The notes beneath the pieces were generated by a model. That model had not been told where the DNA came from and did not search any database. It saw only the letters and a list, made by a program, of their open reading frames with translations. Shown piece by piece: positions 25,808 to 34,677 of a DNA stretch of 64,000 bases. Location: the NCBI RefSeq assembly GCF_012641475.1, contig NZ_JABAIL010000002.1:321449-385448 (forward strand), written 5' to 3'. Origin of the DNA: Flammeovirga agarivorans (GTDB lineage: Bacteria; Bacteroidota; Bacteroidia; Cytophagales; Flammeovirgaceae). The translations under genes were made by a program, and so were the position numbers. Each line of letters begins with the position of its first letter. Position 1 is the first letter of the stretch.

Positions 25808-26695
25808 TTAAACAAAATAGACCATCAGCATTGCATATATGATAGACATCATACAATCCAACAAACCAACCCCTATATTTCTATCTTTTACCAATTCATT
25901 ATAGAGGTCAGATTTAGGTATAATTACTTTATCAAATAGGATTGTTGAGAAGAATAAAAGTATAGTCATGATTGAACAATCAATAAACATACTCACAAAA
26001 GTTTCTTTCCAACCCAAGAATTCTTTTCCCAACGTCATCATTACAATCAAACCAATAGCTATCATTTTACCGGCAACACTTAGTGAGATAGAAACATTTT
26101 GGGATTTAAGATCCGATTGTATATCATACCTTGAGAATTTAACGAACCCTTTTGTATAGGATACTAAAAATATCTGACCGATAAAGTAAAATAAAACGGC
26201 TTCTCCTGGACCTCCATCATCGCCAGCTATTGCACTCCCAATCATTAACCCTGTTGCGATATAAGAAGCCAATTGAACTATGCCCACCGCTATATTCTTC
26301 TTTTCCCGTATTTCTGTCATATTTGATATATGATGAAAAATAAGGTGATCATTAATAAATCGGGAAACAAACATAGCTAGTACTCCTCCAAATGAATACC
26401 CTCCAACAACTAATAAATCTTTCCATAAACCTTGTGATGAACCCATTGAGGCTCCAAGAAATACAATAGATACTCCAATGAAGTATCCTGTCATACTAAC
26501 ACTATAAGCTACATTATCTTTATCCGTAAGTTCTTTATTTACATCATATCTAGTCACCAGCCCCAATATTATTCTAGCAAAAATTAATACCAGACTAAAT
26601 AATAGAATATAAGCTAATGTTTCTCCCCATTTATCGATTTCAAAATCGGTTATACTATACATAATGTTCAGATTGAAGTCAGATTTATAATTCAA
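25808..26695 (-). CDS. Duplicated DUF350 membrane protein
   Basis: 295 residues and about eight membrane helices. Two DUF350 units are visible: one with KDNVAYSVSMTGYFIGVSIVF and KKNIAVGIVQLASYIATGL trimmed here to the cores DNVAYSVSMTGYF and NIAVGIVQLASYIA, and a second with QNVSISLSVAGKMIAIG and RNIGVGLLDCMMSI. An ATG at 26662 (MYSITDFEIDKWGE) is an alternative start. DUF350 proteins are inner-membrane proteins of unknown function, often near ATP-grasp or peptide-tailoring genes; nothing of that kind is next to this one. Confidence 0.75.
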   Translation of the reverse strand: MNYKSDFNLNIMYSITDFEIDKWGETLAYILLFSLVLIFARIILGLVTRYDVNKELTDKDNVAYSVSMTGYFIGVSIVFLGASMGSSQGLWKDLLVVGGYSFGGVLAMFVSRFINDHLIFHHISNMTEIREKKNIAVGIVQLASYIATGLMIGSAIAGDDGGPGEAVLFYFIGQIFLVSYTKGFVKFSRYDIQSDLKSQNVSISLSVAGKMIAIGLIVMMTLGKEFLGWKETFVSMFIDCSIMTILLFFSTILFDKVIIPKSDLYNELVKDRNIGVGLLDCMMSIIYAMLMVYFV

Positions 26696-26784
26696 GGAAA
26701 CTATCCTTTCTTAATCAAATATATTCATTTCCAATATTGAAACGAACACGTATCTCATACTGAATTTAAAAAAAAGTAGAAAAT

Positions 26785-26824
26785 AAAAGAGGCTATCCCA
26801 AAATAAAGTTTCTGAGATAGCCTC
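26785..26824 (-). terminator. Terminator after yaaA
   Basis: Perfect 9-bp arms GAGGCTATC (26789-26797) and GATAGCCTC (26816-26824). On the minus strand the stem is followed by TTTTATTTTC. Confidence 0.8.
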
Positions 26825-26843
26825 CTTTTTATAAGAAAATTAA

Positions 26844-27605
26844 TTAACCTCTTGTAAAGATCCATTCATCTCCTTTAGATAATTCGTCATTATAGATATA
26901 TCCTTCATAATTGAAACCTTTCAATTGCTCAGGGTCCGTAATCTTATTATCGACAATATACCTCACCATTAGTCCTCTCGCTTTTTTTGCAAAGAAACTA
27001 ATCACTTTATATTTATCACCTTTAAAATCTTTGAAGTTTGGGGTGATAATTCTCGCTTCTAATTTCTTTTTATCTACCGACTTAAAGTATTCGTTTGAGG
27101 CTAAATTGATTAAAACAGGATCATCCTTCAATTCTTCATTTAAAGATGTCGTTACTGTTTCTTTCCAAAACTCATATAAGTTTTTCTTATCATTTACTCC
27201 CCACTTTGTTCCCATCTCTAAACGGTAAGGTTGCATTAAGTCCATTGGCTTTAAAACGCCATAAAGACCAGATAAGATACGTAAATGATCTTGTAAAAAA
27301 TTTTGCTGATTTGTATTTAATGAATAAGCATCCAAACCTACATAAACATCTCCTTTAAAGGCATAAACTGCTTGTCTGGCATCTGAAGGATCAAAATCTT
27401 TCTTCCAAACATCAAAACGCTCTTTATTAAGGTCTGCTAGTTTAGGACTAATAGACATTAAATCACCAATTTTTTCTGCTGATAATTTAGATAACGACTG
27501 AGCTAATTGTTCCGATTGGTTTAAAAATCTTGGTGTTGTTTCTAATTCAGTTTCAAAAGATGATTCATAATCAAGACTTTTGGCAGGAGATATTACTATT
27601 TTCAT
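26844..27605 (-). CDS. yaaA: Peroxide stress protein YaaA (UPF0246)
   Basis: About 253 residues, the usual length. It begins with the canonical MKIVISPAKSLDYES. Other family blocks are LSGLYGVLKPMDLMQPYRLEMG (trimmed: LYGVLKPMDLMQPYRLEMG) and ISFFAKKARGLMVRY. YaaA binds DNA and limits intracellular iron and oxidative damage in E. coli. The start nine codons downstream of the longest ORF start is chosen because the -7 element at 27630-27637 covers the upstream ATG, which would then not be in the transcript. Confidence 0.9.
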   Translation of the reverse strand: MKIVISPAKSLDYESSFETELETTPRFLNQSEQLAQSLSKLSAEKIGDLMSISPKLADLNKERFDVWKKDFDPSDARQAVYAFKGDVYVGLDAYSLNTNQQNFLQDHLRILSGLYGVLKPMDLMQPYRLEMGTKWGVNDKKNLYEFWKETVTTSLNEELKDDPVLINLASNEYFKSVDKKKLEARIITPNFKDFKGDKYKVISFFAKKARGLMVRYIVDNKITDPEQLKGFNYEGYIYNDELSKGDEWIFTRG

Positions 27606-27629
27606 TTGTTTCTTCTTTATAATGTTAAG

Positions 27630-27661
27630 CAAAGATAAACATCCCTTTCTTCAACATCCAA
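27630..27661 (-). promoter_or_regulatory. Promoter for yaaA
   Basis: On the minus strand TATCTTTG (27630-27637) matches TAnnTTTG exactly, with TTG at 27659-27661 about 21 bases upstream as the -33 element. It overlaps the first ATG of the longest ORF and so supports the internal start. Confidence 0.6.
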
Positions 27662-27699
27662 TTGATATTTTCAATAACTGTATAAGCTATTTCGATCAC

Positions 27700-28107
27700 T
27701 TAAGGTTTTACAACTTCTCCTCCTGCAGACTTCCAAGCTGTAAACCCGCCTTCCAAATCAATTACATCTGAAAAACCCATTGCCTTCAACTCTTTCTTTG
27801 CTTTTGCAGATCTTACTCCCCCTTTACAAAACACCATTACCGTAGTTTCTTGATCTAAATTCTTCACTTGATCTTTAAAACTAGAAGATTTAATATCTAC
27901 ATTAATTGCTCCTTCCATTGTACCTTGTTTGTACTCTCCGGGAGTTCTCACATCGATAATAATAGCCTCAGGATGTGCTTTTCTAGCTTCAACAAATTCA
28001 GATACAGATACTTGAGGTTCAGTTTGAGAATTTGTACTTGAACAAGATGAAATCAGTGATAAAAAAATTACACTAAGTATACAGGATATTCTGAAAAAAT
28101 TATTCAT
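27700..28107 (-). CDS. Rhodanese-domain lipoprotein
   Basis: 135 residues. Lipoprotein signal with Cys22 (LSLISSC), then one rhodanese domain: IIDVRTPGEYKQGTMEGAINV and the active loop CKGGVRS with Cys94. A six-residue loop of this kind fits sulfur transfer (thiosulfate or persulfide) rather than phosphatase activity. Being lipidated, it acts in the periplasm. No partner gene is obvious nearby. Confidence 0.85.
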   Translation of the reverse strand: MNNFFRISCILSVIFLSLISSCSSTNSQTEPQVSVSEFVEARKAHPEAIIIDVRTPGEYKQGTMEGAINVDIKSSSFKDQVKNLDQETTVMVFCKGGVRSAKAKKELKAMGFSDVIDLEGGFTAWKSAGGEVVKP

Positions 28108-28330
28108 TTTAAATATATTTTACTGATTTTCAATACCATAAAAATAATGGCATGATTTTAATTTCATTTCTACAACAAAAAAACCTATTTTTCGTGTATA
28201 TATATGATAATGGATGTAATTATCATTTTTTTTAAGTGCCCTTAAAGTTAATATTTGTTTGCACAATAATAAAATTACATCTATTAATAAGATCACAGCT
28301 GGCCCATTCGCCAACGTTATACAATGTCAT

Positions 28331-28366
28331 GATTCAATTCTAATTGATTAGACTGAATCTTTTTTT
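28331..28366 (+). terminator. Intrinsic terminator in the rpoN leader
   Basis: GATTCAATTCTAAT (28331-28344) pairs with ATTAGACTGAATC (28347-28359) with one bulge and a two-base gap at the tip, followed by seven T (28360-28366). It is oriented with rpoN and ends 23 bases before the rpoN ATG. No plus-strand gene precedes it, so it is either an attenuator or the end of a short upstream transcript. Confidence 0.55.
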
Positions 28367-28389
28367 GGAATTTTACTGACTTCAAGACC

Positions 28390-29871
28390 ATGTTAAAACA
28401 GGCACAGAAGCTCAAGCAGACACAGACATTATCACCGCAACAGATCCAATTCATTAAATTGTTGCAGGTACCAACCATCGAACTTGAAAAAAGAATTCAA
28501 GAAGAACTTCAAGAAAACCCAGTACTTGAAGAAGGGAAGGATAGTGATAAAGAAGAAAACGAATTTGGGAACGACGATTCTAACTCACAAGAAGAACTTG
28601 ATGTCAACGATGAATTTGACGAAGTACCCGATATAGACCCTATTGATGAAGTCAATATTGATGATTATGTCGATAATGATGATATCGCAGGGTATAAAAT
28701 GTATGGTGATGGTGATGTTTCTGAAGACAAAGAACTACCTATCCCAATGATGGACACACTGGGAGATTCATTATTAACACAACTAAGCTTTTTAAACCTC
28801 AATGATGTTGAACACCAAATTGGTGAACAATTAATTGGCAGTATAGAAAGTGACGGATATATCAGAAGACCTTTAGAAGCTATCGTTAATGATCTTGCTT
28901 TCTTACAAAATGTAGAAACAAATTTAGATCAAGTCGAAAAAATTCTAAAGAGAATTCAGAACTTCGACCCTCCAGGAATCGGTGCAAGAACTTTACAGGA
29001 ATGTCTTGAAATTCAACTGAAAAAGAAAGACCAAAATGATCCTACAGTAAAGATCGCTATAAAAATGATCGTATTATGTTTCGAAGAATTTAAAAAGAAG
29101 CATTATACGAAAATTCAAAAACGTTTGGGTATTGATGATACTCAGATGAAAGACGCCATTGATATGATTACTCACCTCAACCCAAAGCCAGGTGGAGTGA
29201 ATACAATGGTAGCATCTGCACAATTCTTAACACCAGACTTTATTGTAAAAGAGGTTAATGGCAGAATTACTATCTCATTAAACGGTAAAAATGCTCCCGA
29301 TTTAAGAGTTAGTCGTCAGTATGGAGATATGCTTGATGCTTTTGATAAAACACCAAAGAAGACTAAAAAAATGCGTGAAGAGGTTCGTTTTGTAAAACAG
29401 AAGCTCGACGCTGCCAAATGGTTTATTGATGCAATCAAACAACGTCAGGATACCTTATTAAGAACAATGCAAGCCATCATCGATTACCAAACACCATTTT
29501 TCTTAAGTGGCGATGAAGGAAAATTAAAACCAATGATCTTAAAAGATATTGCTGAAATCATCCAAATGGATATTTCTACAGTTTCTAGGGTAGCCAGTAG
29601 TAAAGTAGTAGAAACCGACTTCGGTATCTACCCTCTTAAATATTTCTTCTCAGAAAGTATTTCAACTGAAAGTGGAGAAGATGTAAGTAGTAAACAGGTA
29701 AAATCTGTTTTAAGAGAAATGATTGACAAAGAGGACAAAAGAAAACCTCTTTCAGACGACAAACTTGAAAAATTACTTCGTGTTAAAGGATATAATATTG
29801 CTCGTAGAACTGTTGCAAAATATAGAGAGCAGATGAACATTCCTGTTGCCCGAATGAGAAAAGAACTTTAA
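28390..29871 (+). CDS. rpoN: RNA polymerase sigma-54 factor
   Basis: 493 residues. Region I at the N-terminus is Gln/Leu rich (LKQTQTLSPQQIQFIKLLQ), followed by a very acidic region II (about 50-120), the core-binding domain (about 125-320) and the DNA-binding part ending in the RpoN box ARRTVAKYRE (471-480). It directs polymerase to -24/-12 promoters and needs AAA+ activators, none of which are in the window. The stop overlaps the next start as TAATG. A terminator-like hairpin sits just upstream of the start. Confidence 0.95.
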   Translation: MLKQAQKLKQTQTLSPQQIQFIKLLQVPTIELEKRIQEELQENPVLEEGKDSDKEENEFGNDDSNSQEELDVNDEFDEVPDIDPIDEVNIDDYVDNDDIAGYKMYGDGDVSEDKELPIPMMDTLGDSLLTQLSFLNLNDVEHQIGEQLIGSIESDGYIRRPLEAIVNDLAFLQNVETNLDQVEKILKRIQNFDPPGIGARTLQECLEIQLKKKDQNDPTVKIAIKMIVLCFEEFKKKHYTKIQKRLGIDDTQMKDAIDMITHLNPKPGGVNTMVASAQFLTPDFIVKEVNGRITISLNGKNAPDLRVSRQYGDMLDAFDKTPKKTKKMREEVRFVKQKLDAAKWFIDAIKQRQDTLLRTMQAIIDYQTPFFLSGDEGKLKPMILKDIAEIIQMDISTVSRVASSKVVETDFGIYPLKYFFSESISTESGEDVSSKQVKSVLREMIDKEDKRKPLSDDKLEKLLRVKGYNIARRTVAKYREQMNIPVARMRKEL

Positions 29872-30509
29872 TGGACACTAAGAAATTCTTTCAAATAATT
29901 TCGGTTGTCCTCCATCCGATATTTTTACCCTGCATTATTGCAGGGTTATTTCTTTTTGGAGCCAACGAAGCTCCGTGGTTAGATGCCAAAGCAAGATGGT
30001 CCTTGTTTACATTGTTATCTACCATTTCCTCTATAATGCCAATCAGTTGTTTATTGGTAATGCAGCGCTTTGGTGTTATCAAAGATCCACAAATGCACTC
30101 AAGGGATGAGCGTTCTTTTGCATTATCTATTATGATTGTCGCATTGGCATTGATTTGCTTTATTTTATTACACAAAATCAATGTGAGCGACAATATGAGT
30201 GTAGCTTATATCAGTATCACATTCACTTTATTTGTGACTACTATTGCTAATTTTATTGAGAGGATTAGCCTACACAGTATGGGTGTTTCTGGATTTATTG
30301 GAATCTGCCTTTACTTTATTACAGAACAAATAAATACTCCGATCATTTTATTTGATGCTTTTGGATTAGGTATTATAGCCTTAGGGCTTATTATTACCGC
30401 TAGACTCTACTTAAATGCCCATACTCCATATCAGGTCTATTTAGGTGCTGTGATAGGCTTTCTTAGTGGGTATTTTGGCTGCATTGGCAGCGCTTATCTA
30501 CTATTTTAA
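29871..30509 (+). CDS. PAP2-like membrane protein
   Basis: 212 residues and about six membrane helices. Two short blocks recall type 2 phosphatidic acid phosphatases: ERISLHSMGVSG and ARLYLNAHTPYQVYLG (compare SRxxLxxHTPxQV). The first KxxxxxxRP motif is not recognisable, so catalysis is uncertain. The start codon shares one base with the rpoN stop (TAATG), so it is probably translated by coupling with rpoN. It is convergent with the response regulator gene with only four bases between. Confidence 0.65.
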   Translation: MDTKKFFQIISVVLHPIFLPCIIAGLFLFGANEAPWLDAKARWSLFTLLSTISSIMPISCLLVMQRFGVIKDPQMHSRDERSFALSIMIVALALICFILLHKINVSDNMSVAYISITFTLFVTTIANFIERISLHSMGVSGFIGICLYFITEQINTPIILFDAFGLGIIALGLIITARLYLNAHTPYQVYLGAVIGFLSGYFGCIGSAYLLF

Positions 30510-30513
30510 TAGA

Positions 30514-30909
30514 TTACTTTTGAACAGTACTTCTTGAAAAGATTTCCTTCATTAATTCAACTTTCAAAGGTTTATTGATGAAGTCTACAACAAAATCATA
30601 TTTTAAAGCGATTGCTCTTTCTTCTTCCAAAATAGAAGTACTCAACATAATAATTTTCGATTTCTTTTCCACATATTGGTATTCTTCCAAGAACTCTAAT
30701 CCATTCATTATGGGCATATGAATATCCAAGAAAATGTAATCTGGAAGTGCTGCTCCAGACGACATCTTTGATTTAATATATTCAAGTGCCTGCTCTCCAT
30801 TATAGCATATTGAAACTTCTGGAACCTGAGTAAATTCTTTGATCTTAATAACCGTATATATATTTGACAACTCATCGTCATCAATCAATAATATGTCTAA
30901 ATTTTTCAT
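30514..30909 (-). CDS. Single-domain response regulator (CheY-like)
   Basis: 131 residues, receiver domain only: acidic pair at 10-12 (IDDDE), phospho-acceptor Asp62 in FLDIHMP, Ser/Thr switch in MLSTS, and Lys113 in INKPL. There is no output domain, so it works through protein contact. The start lies four bases after the histidine kinase stop, so the kinase is its likely phosphodonor. The FLDIHMPIMNG motif is typical of Bacteroidota Rcp1-like receivers. Confidence 0.9.
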   Translation of the reverse strand: MKNLDILLIDDDELSNIYTVIKIKEFTQVPEVSICYNGEQALEYIKSKMSSGAALPDYIFLDIHMPIMNGLEFLEEYQYVEKKSKIIMLSTSILEEERAIALKYDFVVDFINKPLKVELMKEIFSRSTVQK

Positions 30910-30913
30910 GTCG

Positions 30914-32371
30914 TTACAGTGATAAGGGTAAAGTTACAGTGAAGGTGGTACCTATTCCCACTTCACTTTCTACATCAATCTTGCCGTTAATCTGACTTAG
31001 GGCTTGCTTGGTAAGATACAACCCTAAACCGTTCCCTTCTACTTCCATATTGGCCCTCTTGAACATCTCAAAAATTCTATTTTCATGTTTATTCAAATCA
31101 ATACCAATTCCATTGTCTTTAAACTGAATACTCACTTTACCTTTTTCCTTTTCTTTTAATGAGATTTCTAGTTCCAAGTTTCTGATATGGTATCGATACC
31201 TTATGGCATTAGAAACGAGATTTTCAAAAATCGTCTTCAACTGTTTAACCGAAGTTAAAACCATTAAGTTCAATGGGATTTTTAAAATTACTTTACCATC
31301 TATCTTTTCTAATTCTGAAGTATGTCCATTTATTATCTCTTCGATAAAGTTATAGATATTGATTTCTTCGGGATGTACACCTTGTTCCCTTTGTTCTATA
31401 ACTTTCACTAAATCATGTATTTTTTCTTGGGCCTTTTCTATGGACTTATTCATCCAATACATCGCCTGTTGTGCTTTTTCACTATTGAGGTTATCCTCTT
31501 CACTTAAAAGTGCTAAGAAGCTAGATATATTGGTAATTGGAGCTTTAACATCATGCGTAGTGATATAAGCAAACTGCTTTAGCTCTTCATTATGCTGTTT
31601 TAATACCTTTTCTTTTTCTATTTGACTAGTGATATTACTTAACAACAGCATCACTCCTCCCACCTCATCAGAAGGTAACAACCATGGGTTAATCTGCACT
31701 TTAAAGTGAACCTCTTTATCATTTATATCGATAGTGGCTAATTCAATTTCTATTCGTTTATTGTTCTTAATTGAATCTTCTATCTCATTAGAAAATGATA
31801 AGTCTTCTCTATATAAATCAGAAAAGTTTTTCCCAACAAGAGTATCTTGCTCAATAGAAAGTTGTCTGTACCAATCCTGACTGACAGTAATTATACGCTG
31901 TGAAGTATCCAACATCATTGCTGGCGACGGAATTGACTCAACGAAGGTACGTAGGTCTCTTATACTCGTTTTTTGTTGAGAATGCAGTTTCTTTGATTTT
32001 TCAATGGCATCATGATCTTCTATCAAACGAGAAACACCCACAGTCCTAACAATTACCTCTTTCTCTTTAATTGGGTTTTTGATGGTATGGAAATAGTTTA
32101 CATTTCCTTTACTGTCTGTTACGGCCTCACTTGGTACGTTTAAGGTTACGCCATTTGTAAATACATAATGATCATCTTTCACATATTGTATAGTATCATC
32201 TGGATCACTGTTTTCGCTATCTATTATGTCTTTTAGTTGCTCGTTAGTCATATTATAATAGTCGCAAAATGCCTTATTTGCCCATAACAGTTTGGACTTG
32301 TCACCTTTCACAAGAATCAAATCGTTAATCGCATTTAGGACAGATAGATACCATTCTTTCGAATAATCCAT
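30914..32371 (-). CDS. Soluble PAS-PAS histidine kinase
   Basis: 485 residues, without membrane segments. Two PAS domains (about 5-115 and 140-255), a coiled helix, then the dimerisation and phospho-acceptor helix with His273 (ITTHDVKAPI). The ATPase domain has N box NLVSNAIRYR, G1 DNGIGID and G2 GNGLGLYLTK. It autophosphorylates in response to a cytoplasmic signal and passes phosphate to the receiver encoded four bases downstream. The PAS ligand cannot be told. Confidence 0.9.
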   Translation of the reverse strand: MDYSKEWYLSVLNAINDLILVKGDKSKLLWANKAFCDYYNMTNEQLKDIIDSENSDPDDTIQYVKDDHYVFTNGVTLNVPSEAVTDSKGNVNYFHTIKNPIKEKEVIVRTVGVSRLIEDHDAIEKSKKLHSQQKTSIRDLRTFVESIPSPAMMLDTSQRIITVSQDWYRQLSIEQDTLVGKNFSDLYREDLSFSNEIEDSIKNNKRIEIELATIDINDKEVHFKVQINPWLLPSDEVGGVMLLLSNITSQIEKEKVLKQHNEELKQFAYITTHDVKAPITNISSFLALLSEEDNLNSEKAQQAMYWMNKSIEKAQEKIHDLVKVIEQREQGVHPEEINIYNFIEEIINGHTSELEKIDGKVILKIPLNLMVLTSVKQLKTIFENLVSNAIRYRYHIRNLELEISLKEKEKGKVSIQFKDNGIGIDLNKHENRIFEMFKRANMEVEGNGLGLYLTKQALSQINGKIDVESEVGIGTTFTVTLPLSL

Positions 32372-32469
32372 AATTGTAGAAAGTCCAGTTTATAAAAAGT
32401 AGTATTACCTATAATTTAGTGATTATCAATACAATTCCATAATATTATTCCAATTTTATCATGAATAAA

Positions 32470-32513
32470 AACAAAAAGGGCGTAGTACATAACATTGTAC
32501 TACGCCCTTGTTT
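32470..32513 (-). terminator. Terminator after sufB
   Basis: Near-perfect arms AGGGCGTAGTAC (32477-32488) and GTACTACGCCCT (32497-32508) with an eight-base loop. On the minus strand a TTTTTGTTTTT run follows. Very stable, so transcription of sufB should end here. Confidence 0.85.
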
Positions 32514-32531
32514 ATCGCTAAATTGAATAGC

Positions 32532-33998
32532 TTAACCTACAGAACCCTCTAATGAAAGAGCTAATAATTTTTGTGCTTCAACAGCAAATTCCATTGGTAA
32601 TTTATTCAATACCTCTTTACAGTATCCGTTTACGATAAGTGCAACTGCTTGCTCTGTATCGATACCTCTTTGGTTACAATAGAAGATCTGGTCTTCGCCA
32701 ATTTTCGATGTAGTTGCCTCATGTTCTACCTTAGCAGTGTTGTTATCCACTTCAATGTAAGGGAAAGTATGAGCTCCACATTTATCACCCATTAGTAATG
32801 AGTCACATTGAGAGAAGTTACGAGAGTTTTCAGCATTCTTGATTACTTTCACTAAACCTCTATATGAGTTTTGTGATTTACCAGCAGAAACACCTTTAGA
32901 AACAATTCTAGACTTAGTGTTTTTACCAATATGTACCATTTTAGTACCTGTATCTGCTTGCTGCATTTTGTTGGTTACAGCTACTGAATAGAACTCCCCT
33001 ACAGAGTTATCTCCTTTTAAGATACAAGAAGGGTACTTCCAAGTTACTGCAGAACCAGTTTCTACTTGTGTCCATGATAACTTAGCATTATCACCATCAC
33101 AAATACCTCTTTTTGTTACGAAGTTGTATACACCACCTTTACCTTCTTCATCACCAGGGTACCAGTTTTGAACAGTAGAGTATTTTACTTCAGCATCTTT
33201 ATGAACGAAAATTTCAACTACAGCTGCGTGAAGTTGGTTTTCATCACGTTGAGGTGCAGTACATCCTTCTAAGTAAGAAACATAAGAATCATCTTCAGCA
33301 ACGATCAAAGTTCTTTCGAACTGACCTGTACCTGCTGCATTGATACGGAAGTAAGTTGATAATTCCATTGGGCAACGAACGCCTTTAGGAATGTAACAGA
33401 ACGATCCGTCTGAGAATACTGCAGAGTTTAATGCTGAGAAGAAGTTATCTTTAACAGGTACTACTGAACCTAAATATTTTTTCACTAACTCAGGGTGATC
33501 TTTTACTGCTTCTGAGAAAGAACAGAAAATAATACCCTTTTCAGCTAAAGTATCTTTGAAAGTAGTCGCTACAGAAACTGAGTCAAATACCGCATCTACT
33601 GCAATGTTTGAATCTTTAACTCCTGTAAGTCTTTTTTGCTCGTCTAAAGAAATACCTAATTTTTCGAAAGTAGCTAACAACTCAGGATCAACGTCTTCTA
33701 AAGACTCTAAAGTTGCCTTTTGCTTTGGCGCTGAGTAGTAGATAATATCTTGGTAGTTCACTTGTTCAAAAACAACGTTTGCCCATTCAGGACATTCCAT
33801 TTGTTGCCAAGCTTTAAACGCTTCCAATCTCCACTCTAATAACCATTCCGGCTCTTCTTTCTTAGCAGAAATAAAGCGGATAGTTCCTTCATTAAGACCC
33901 TTAGGTGCTTGTTCTGCCTCAATATCGACAGTCCAACCATGTTCGTATTCTTTGGACGTAAAGTCCTCTAAAATTTTATTGTCCTGATCTGCACTCAT
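32532..33998 (-). CDS. sufB: Fe-S cluster assembly scaffold SufB
   Basis: 488 residues, the usual length. The C-terminal beta-helix carries [20 protein letters not shown] and [22 protein letters not shown] as cut motifs ([19 protein letters not shown]), the region of the cluster-building Cys and the SufB/SufD interface. SufB forms the SufBC2D scaffold. No sufC, sufD or sufS is adjacent, and a strong terminator follows, so it is transcribed alone here; in many relatives it leads sufBCDS. The 680-base region upstream is unusually long. Confidence 0.95.
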   Translation of the reverse strand: MSADQDNKILEDFTSKEYEHGWTVDIEAEQAPKGLNEGTIRFISAKKEEPEWLLEWRLEAFKAWQQMECPEWANVVFEQVNYQDIIYYSAPKQKATLESLEDVDPELLATFEKLGISLDEQKRLTGVKDSNIAVDAVFDSVSVATTFKDTLAEKGIIFCSFSEAVKDHPELVKKYLGSVVPVKDNFFSALNSAVFSDGSFCYIPKGVRCPMELSTYFRINAAGTGQFERTLIVAEDDSYVSYLEGCTAPQRDENQLHAAVVEIFVHKDAEVKYSTVQNWYPGDEEGKGGVYNFVTKRGICDGDNAKLSWTQVETGSAVTWKYPSCILKGDNSVGEFYSVAVTNKMQQADTGTKMVHIGKNTKSRIVSKGVSAGKSQNSYRGLVKVIKNAENSRNFSQCDSLLMGDKCGAHTFPYIEVDNNTAKVEHEATTSKIGEDQIFYCNQRGIDTEQAVALIVNGYCKEVLNKLPMEFAVEAQKLLALSLEGSVG

Positions 33999-34492
33999 TA
34001 TATTGTCAACGTTATAATACGCTTATACTTAAGTCTTTTACCAATTTTTTAAAAACGATCTACTTTAGATAACAAGCTAAACTATTAGATAGTTTTAAAT
34101 CAATGTGACTTATTTTTTGCTTGTTTGTTTTGTAAATCTCCACACTTTTTAATTTAGTATGGTTCTAAATTGCAAAATTAAAAGAATAATTTTAGAAAAT
34201 ATGATTTTCATCAAAAAACTTAATCCAAATGGGCACTTTATAAAAAAAAACCAACCAAATCAATGATAATACCCACCAAACTTAATTTTATACATTATTA
34301 TTTTCAACCCTGTTTTTGACGTGTAAAAAATACAACTAATTGTAACTCACAGACTTTTTAAACAATTAAGCAAAAATCTTGTTAATAAAATTCTTTATGT
34401 TCTTTGAATCGTTATATTTACAAATGTTAAAGTTGCTAACTGTAACATTTGCCTCATGTTATAGTTACCAGGTATAAAAATTCATGACTGTA
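33999..34492. other. Long intergenic region upstream of sufB
   Basis: No gene is recognisable. A -7-like TAATTTTG on the minus strand (34173-34180) could serve sufB with a leader of about 170 bases, but lacks a -33 element. Between 34421 and 34467 lie linked inverted repeats: CAAATGTTA (34421-34429) with TAACATTTG (34443-34451), and TAACTGTAACAT (34437-34448) with ATGTTATAGTTA (34456-34467, one G-T pair). They look like a multi-site operator or a switching hairpin. Confidence 0.4.
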
Positions 34493-34500
34493 TACCTTTG
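34493..34500 (+). promoter_or_regulatory. -7 element of an orphan transcript
   Basis: TACCTTTG is an exact TAnnTTTG match with no protein gene downstream on its strand, but with an intrinsic terminator 50 bases later. Confidence 0.4.
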
Positions 34501-34506
34501 GCCTTA

Positions 34507-34573
34507 ACTTTTTAATACTAATATTTACAACTGGGTTGTCTCGAAGGGAAAAGGGATGACCCTTTGTTTTTTC
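34507..34573 (+). ncRNA. Candidate small RNA of about 65 bases
   Basis: Bounded by a consensus -7 element (34493-34500) and an intrinsic terminator (34550-34572). The unit has no start codon. It can form a small hairpin CAAC-TGG-GTTG (34528-34538) followed by the terminator stem. I do not recognise a known RNA family. The transcription start is inferred from the promoter position. Confidence 0.35.
34550..34572 (+). terminator. Terminator of the candidate small RNA
   Basis: AAAGGG-ATGA-CCCTTT (34550-34565) followed by G and six T. Confidence 0.65.
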
Positions 34574-34610
34574 TATAGATTTAGAGAGATCTTATTTATA
34601 ATCAGAGGCA

Positions 34611-34651
34611 TGAAAAAAAGCTGTACGGAAAATCATCTCCCATACAGCTTT
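34611..34651 (-). terminator. Terminator after the M20 peptidase gene
   Basis: Arms AAAGCTGTA (34617-34625) and TACAGCTTT (34643-34651); on the minus strand the stem runs into seven T. Confidence 0.8.
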
Positions 34652-34677
34652 CTTAATACTACCGTAATCAATAATAA

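Noticed and set aside
28120-28314. A 64-codon minus-strand ORF between the rhodanese gene and rpoN
   Set aside because: The peptide has no recognisable pattern, no promoter was seen, and it lies in the AT-rich upstream region of rpoN.
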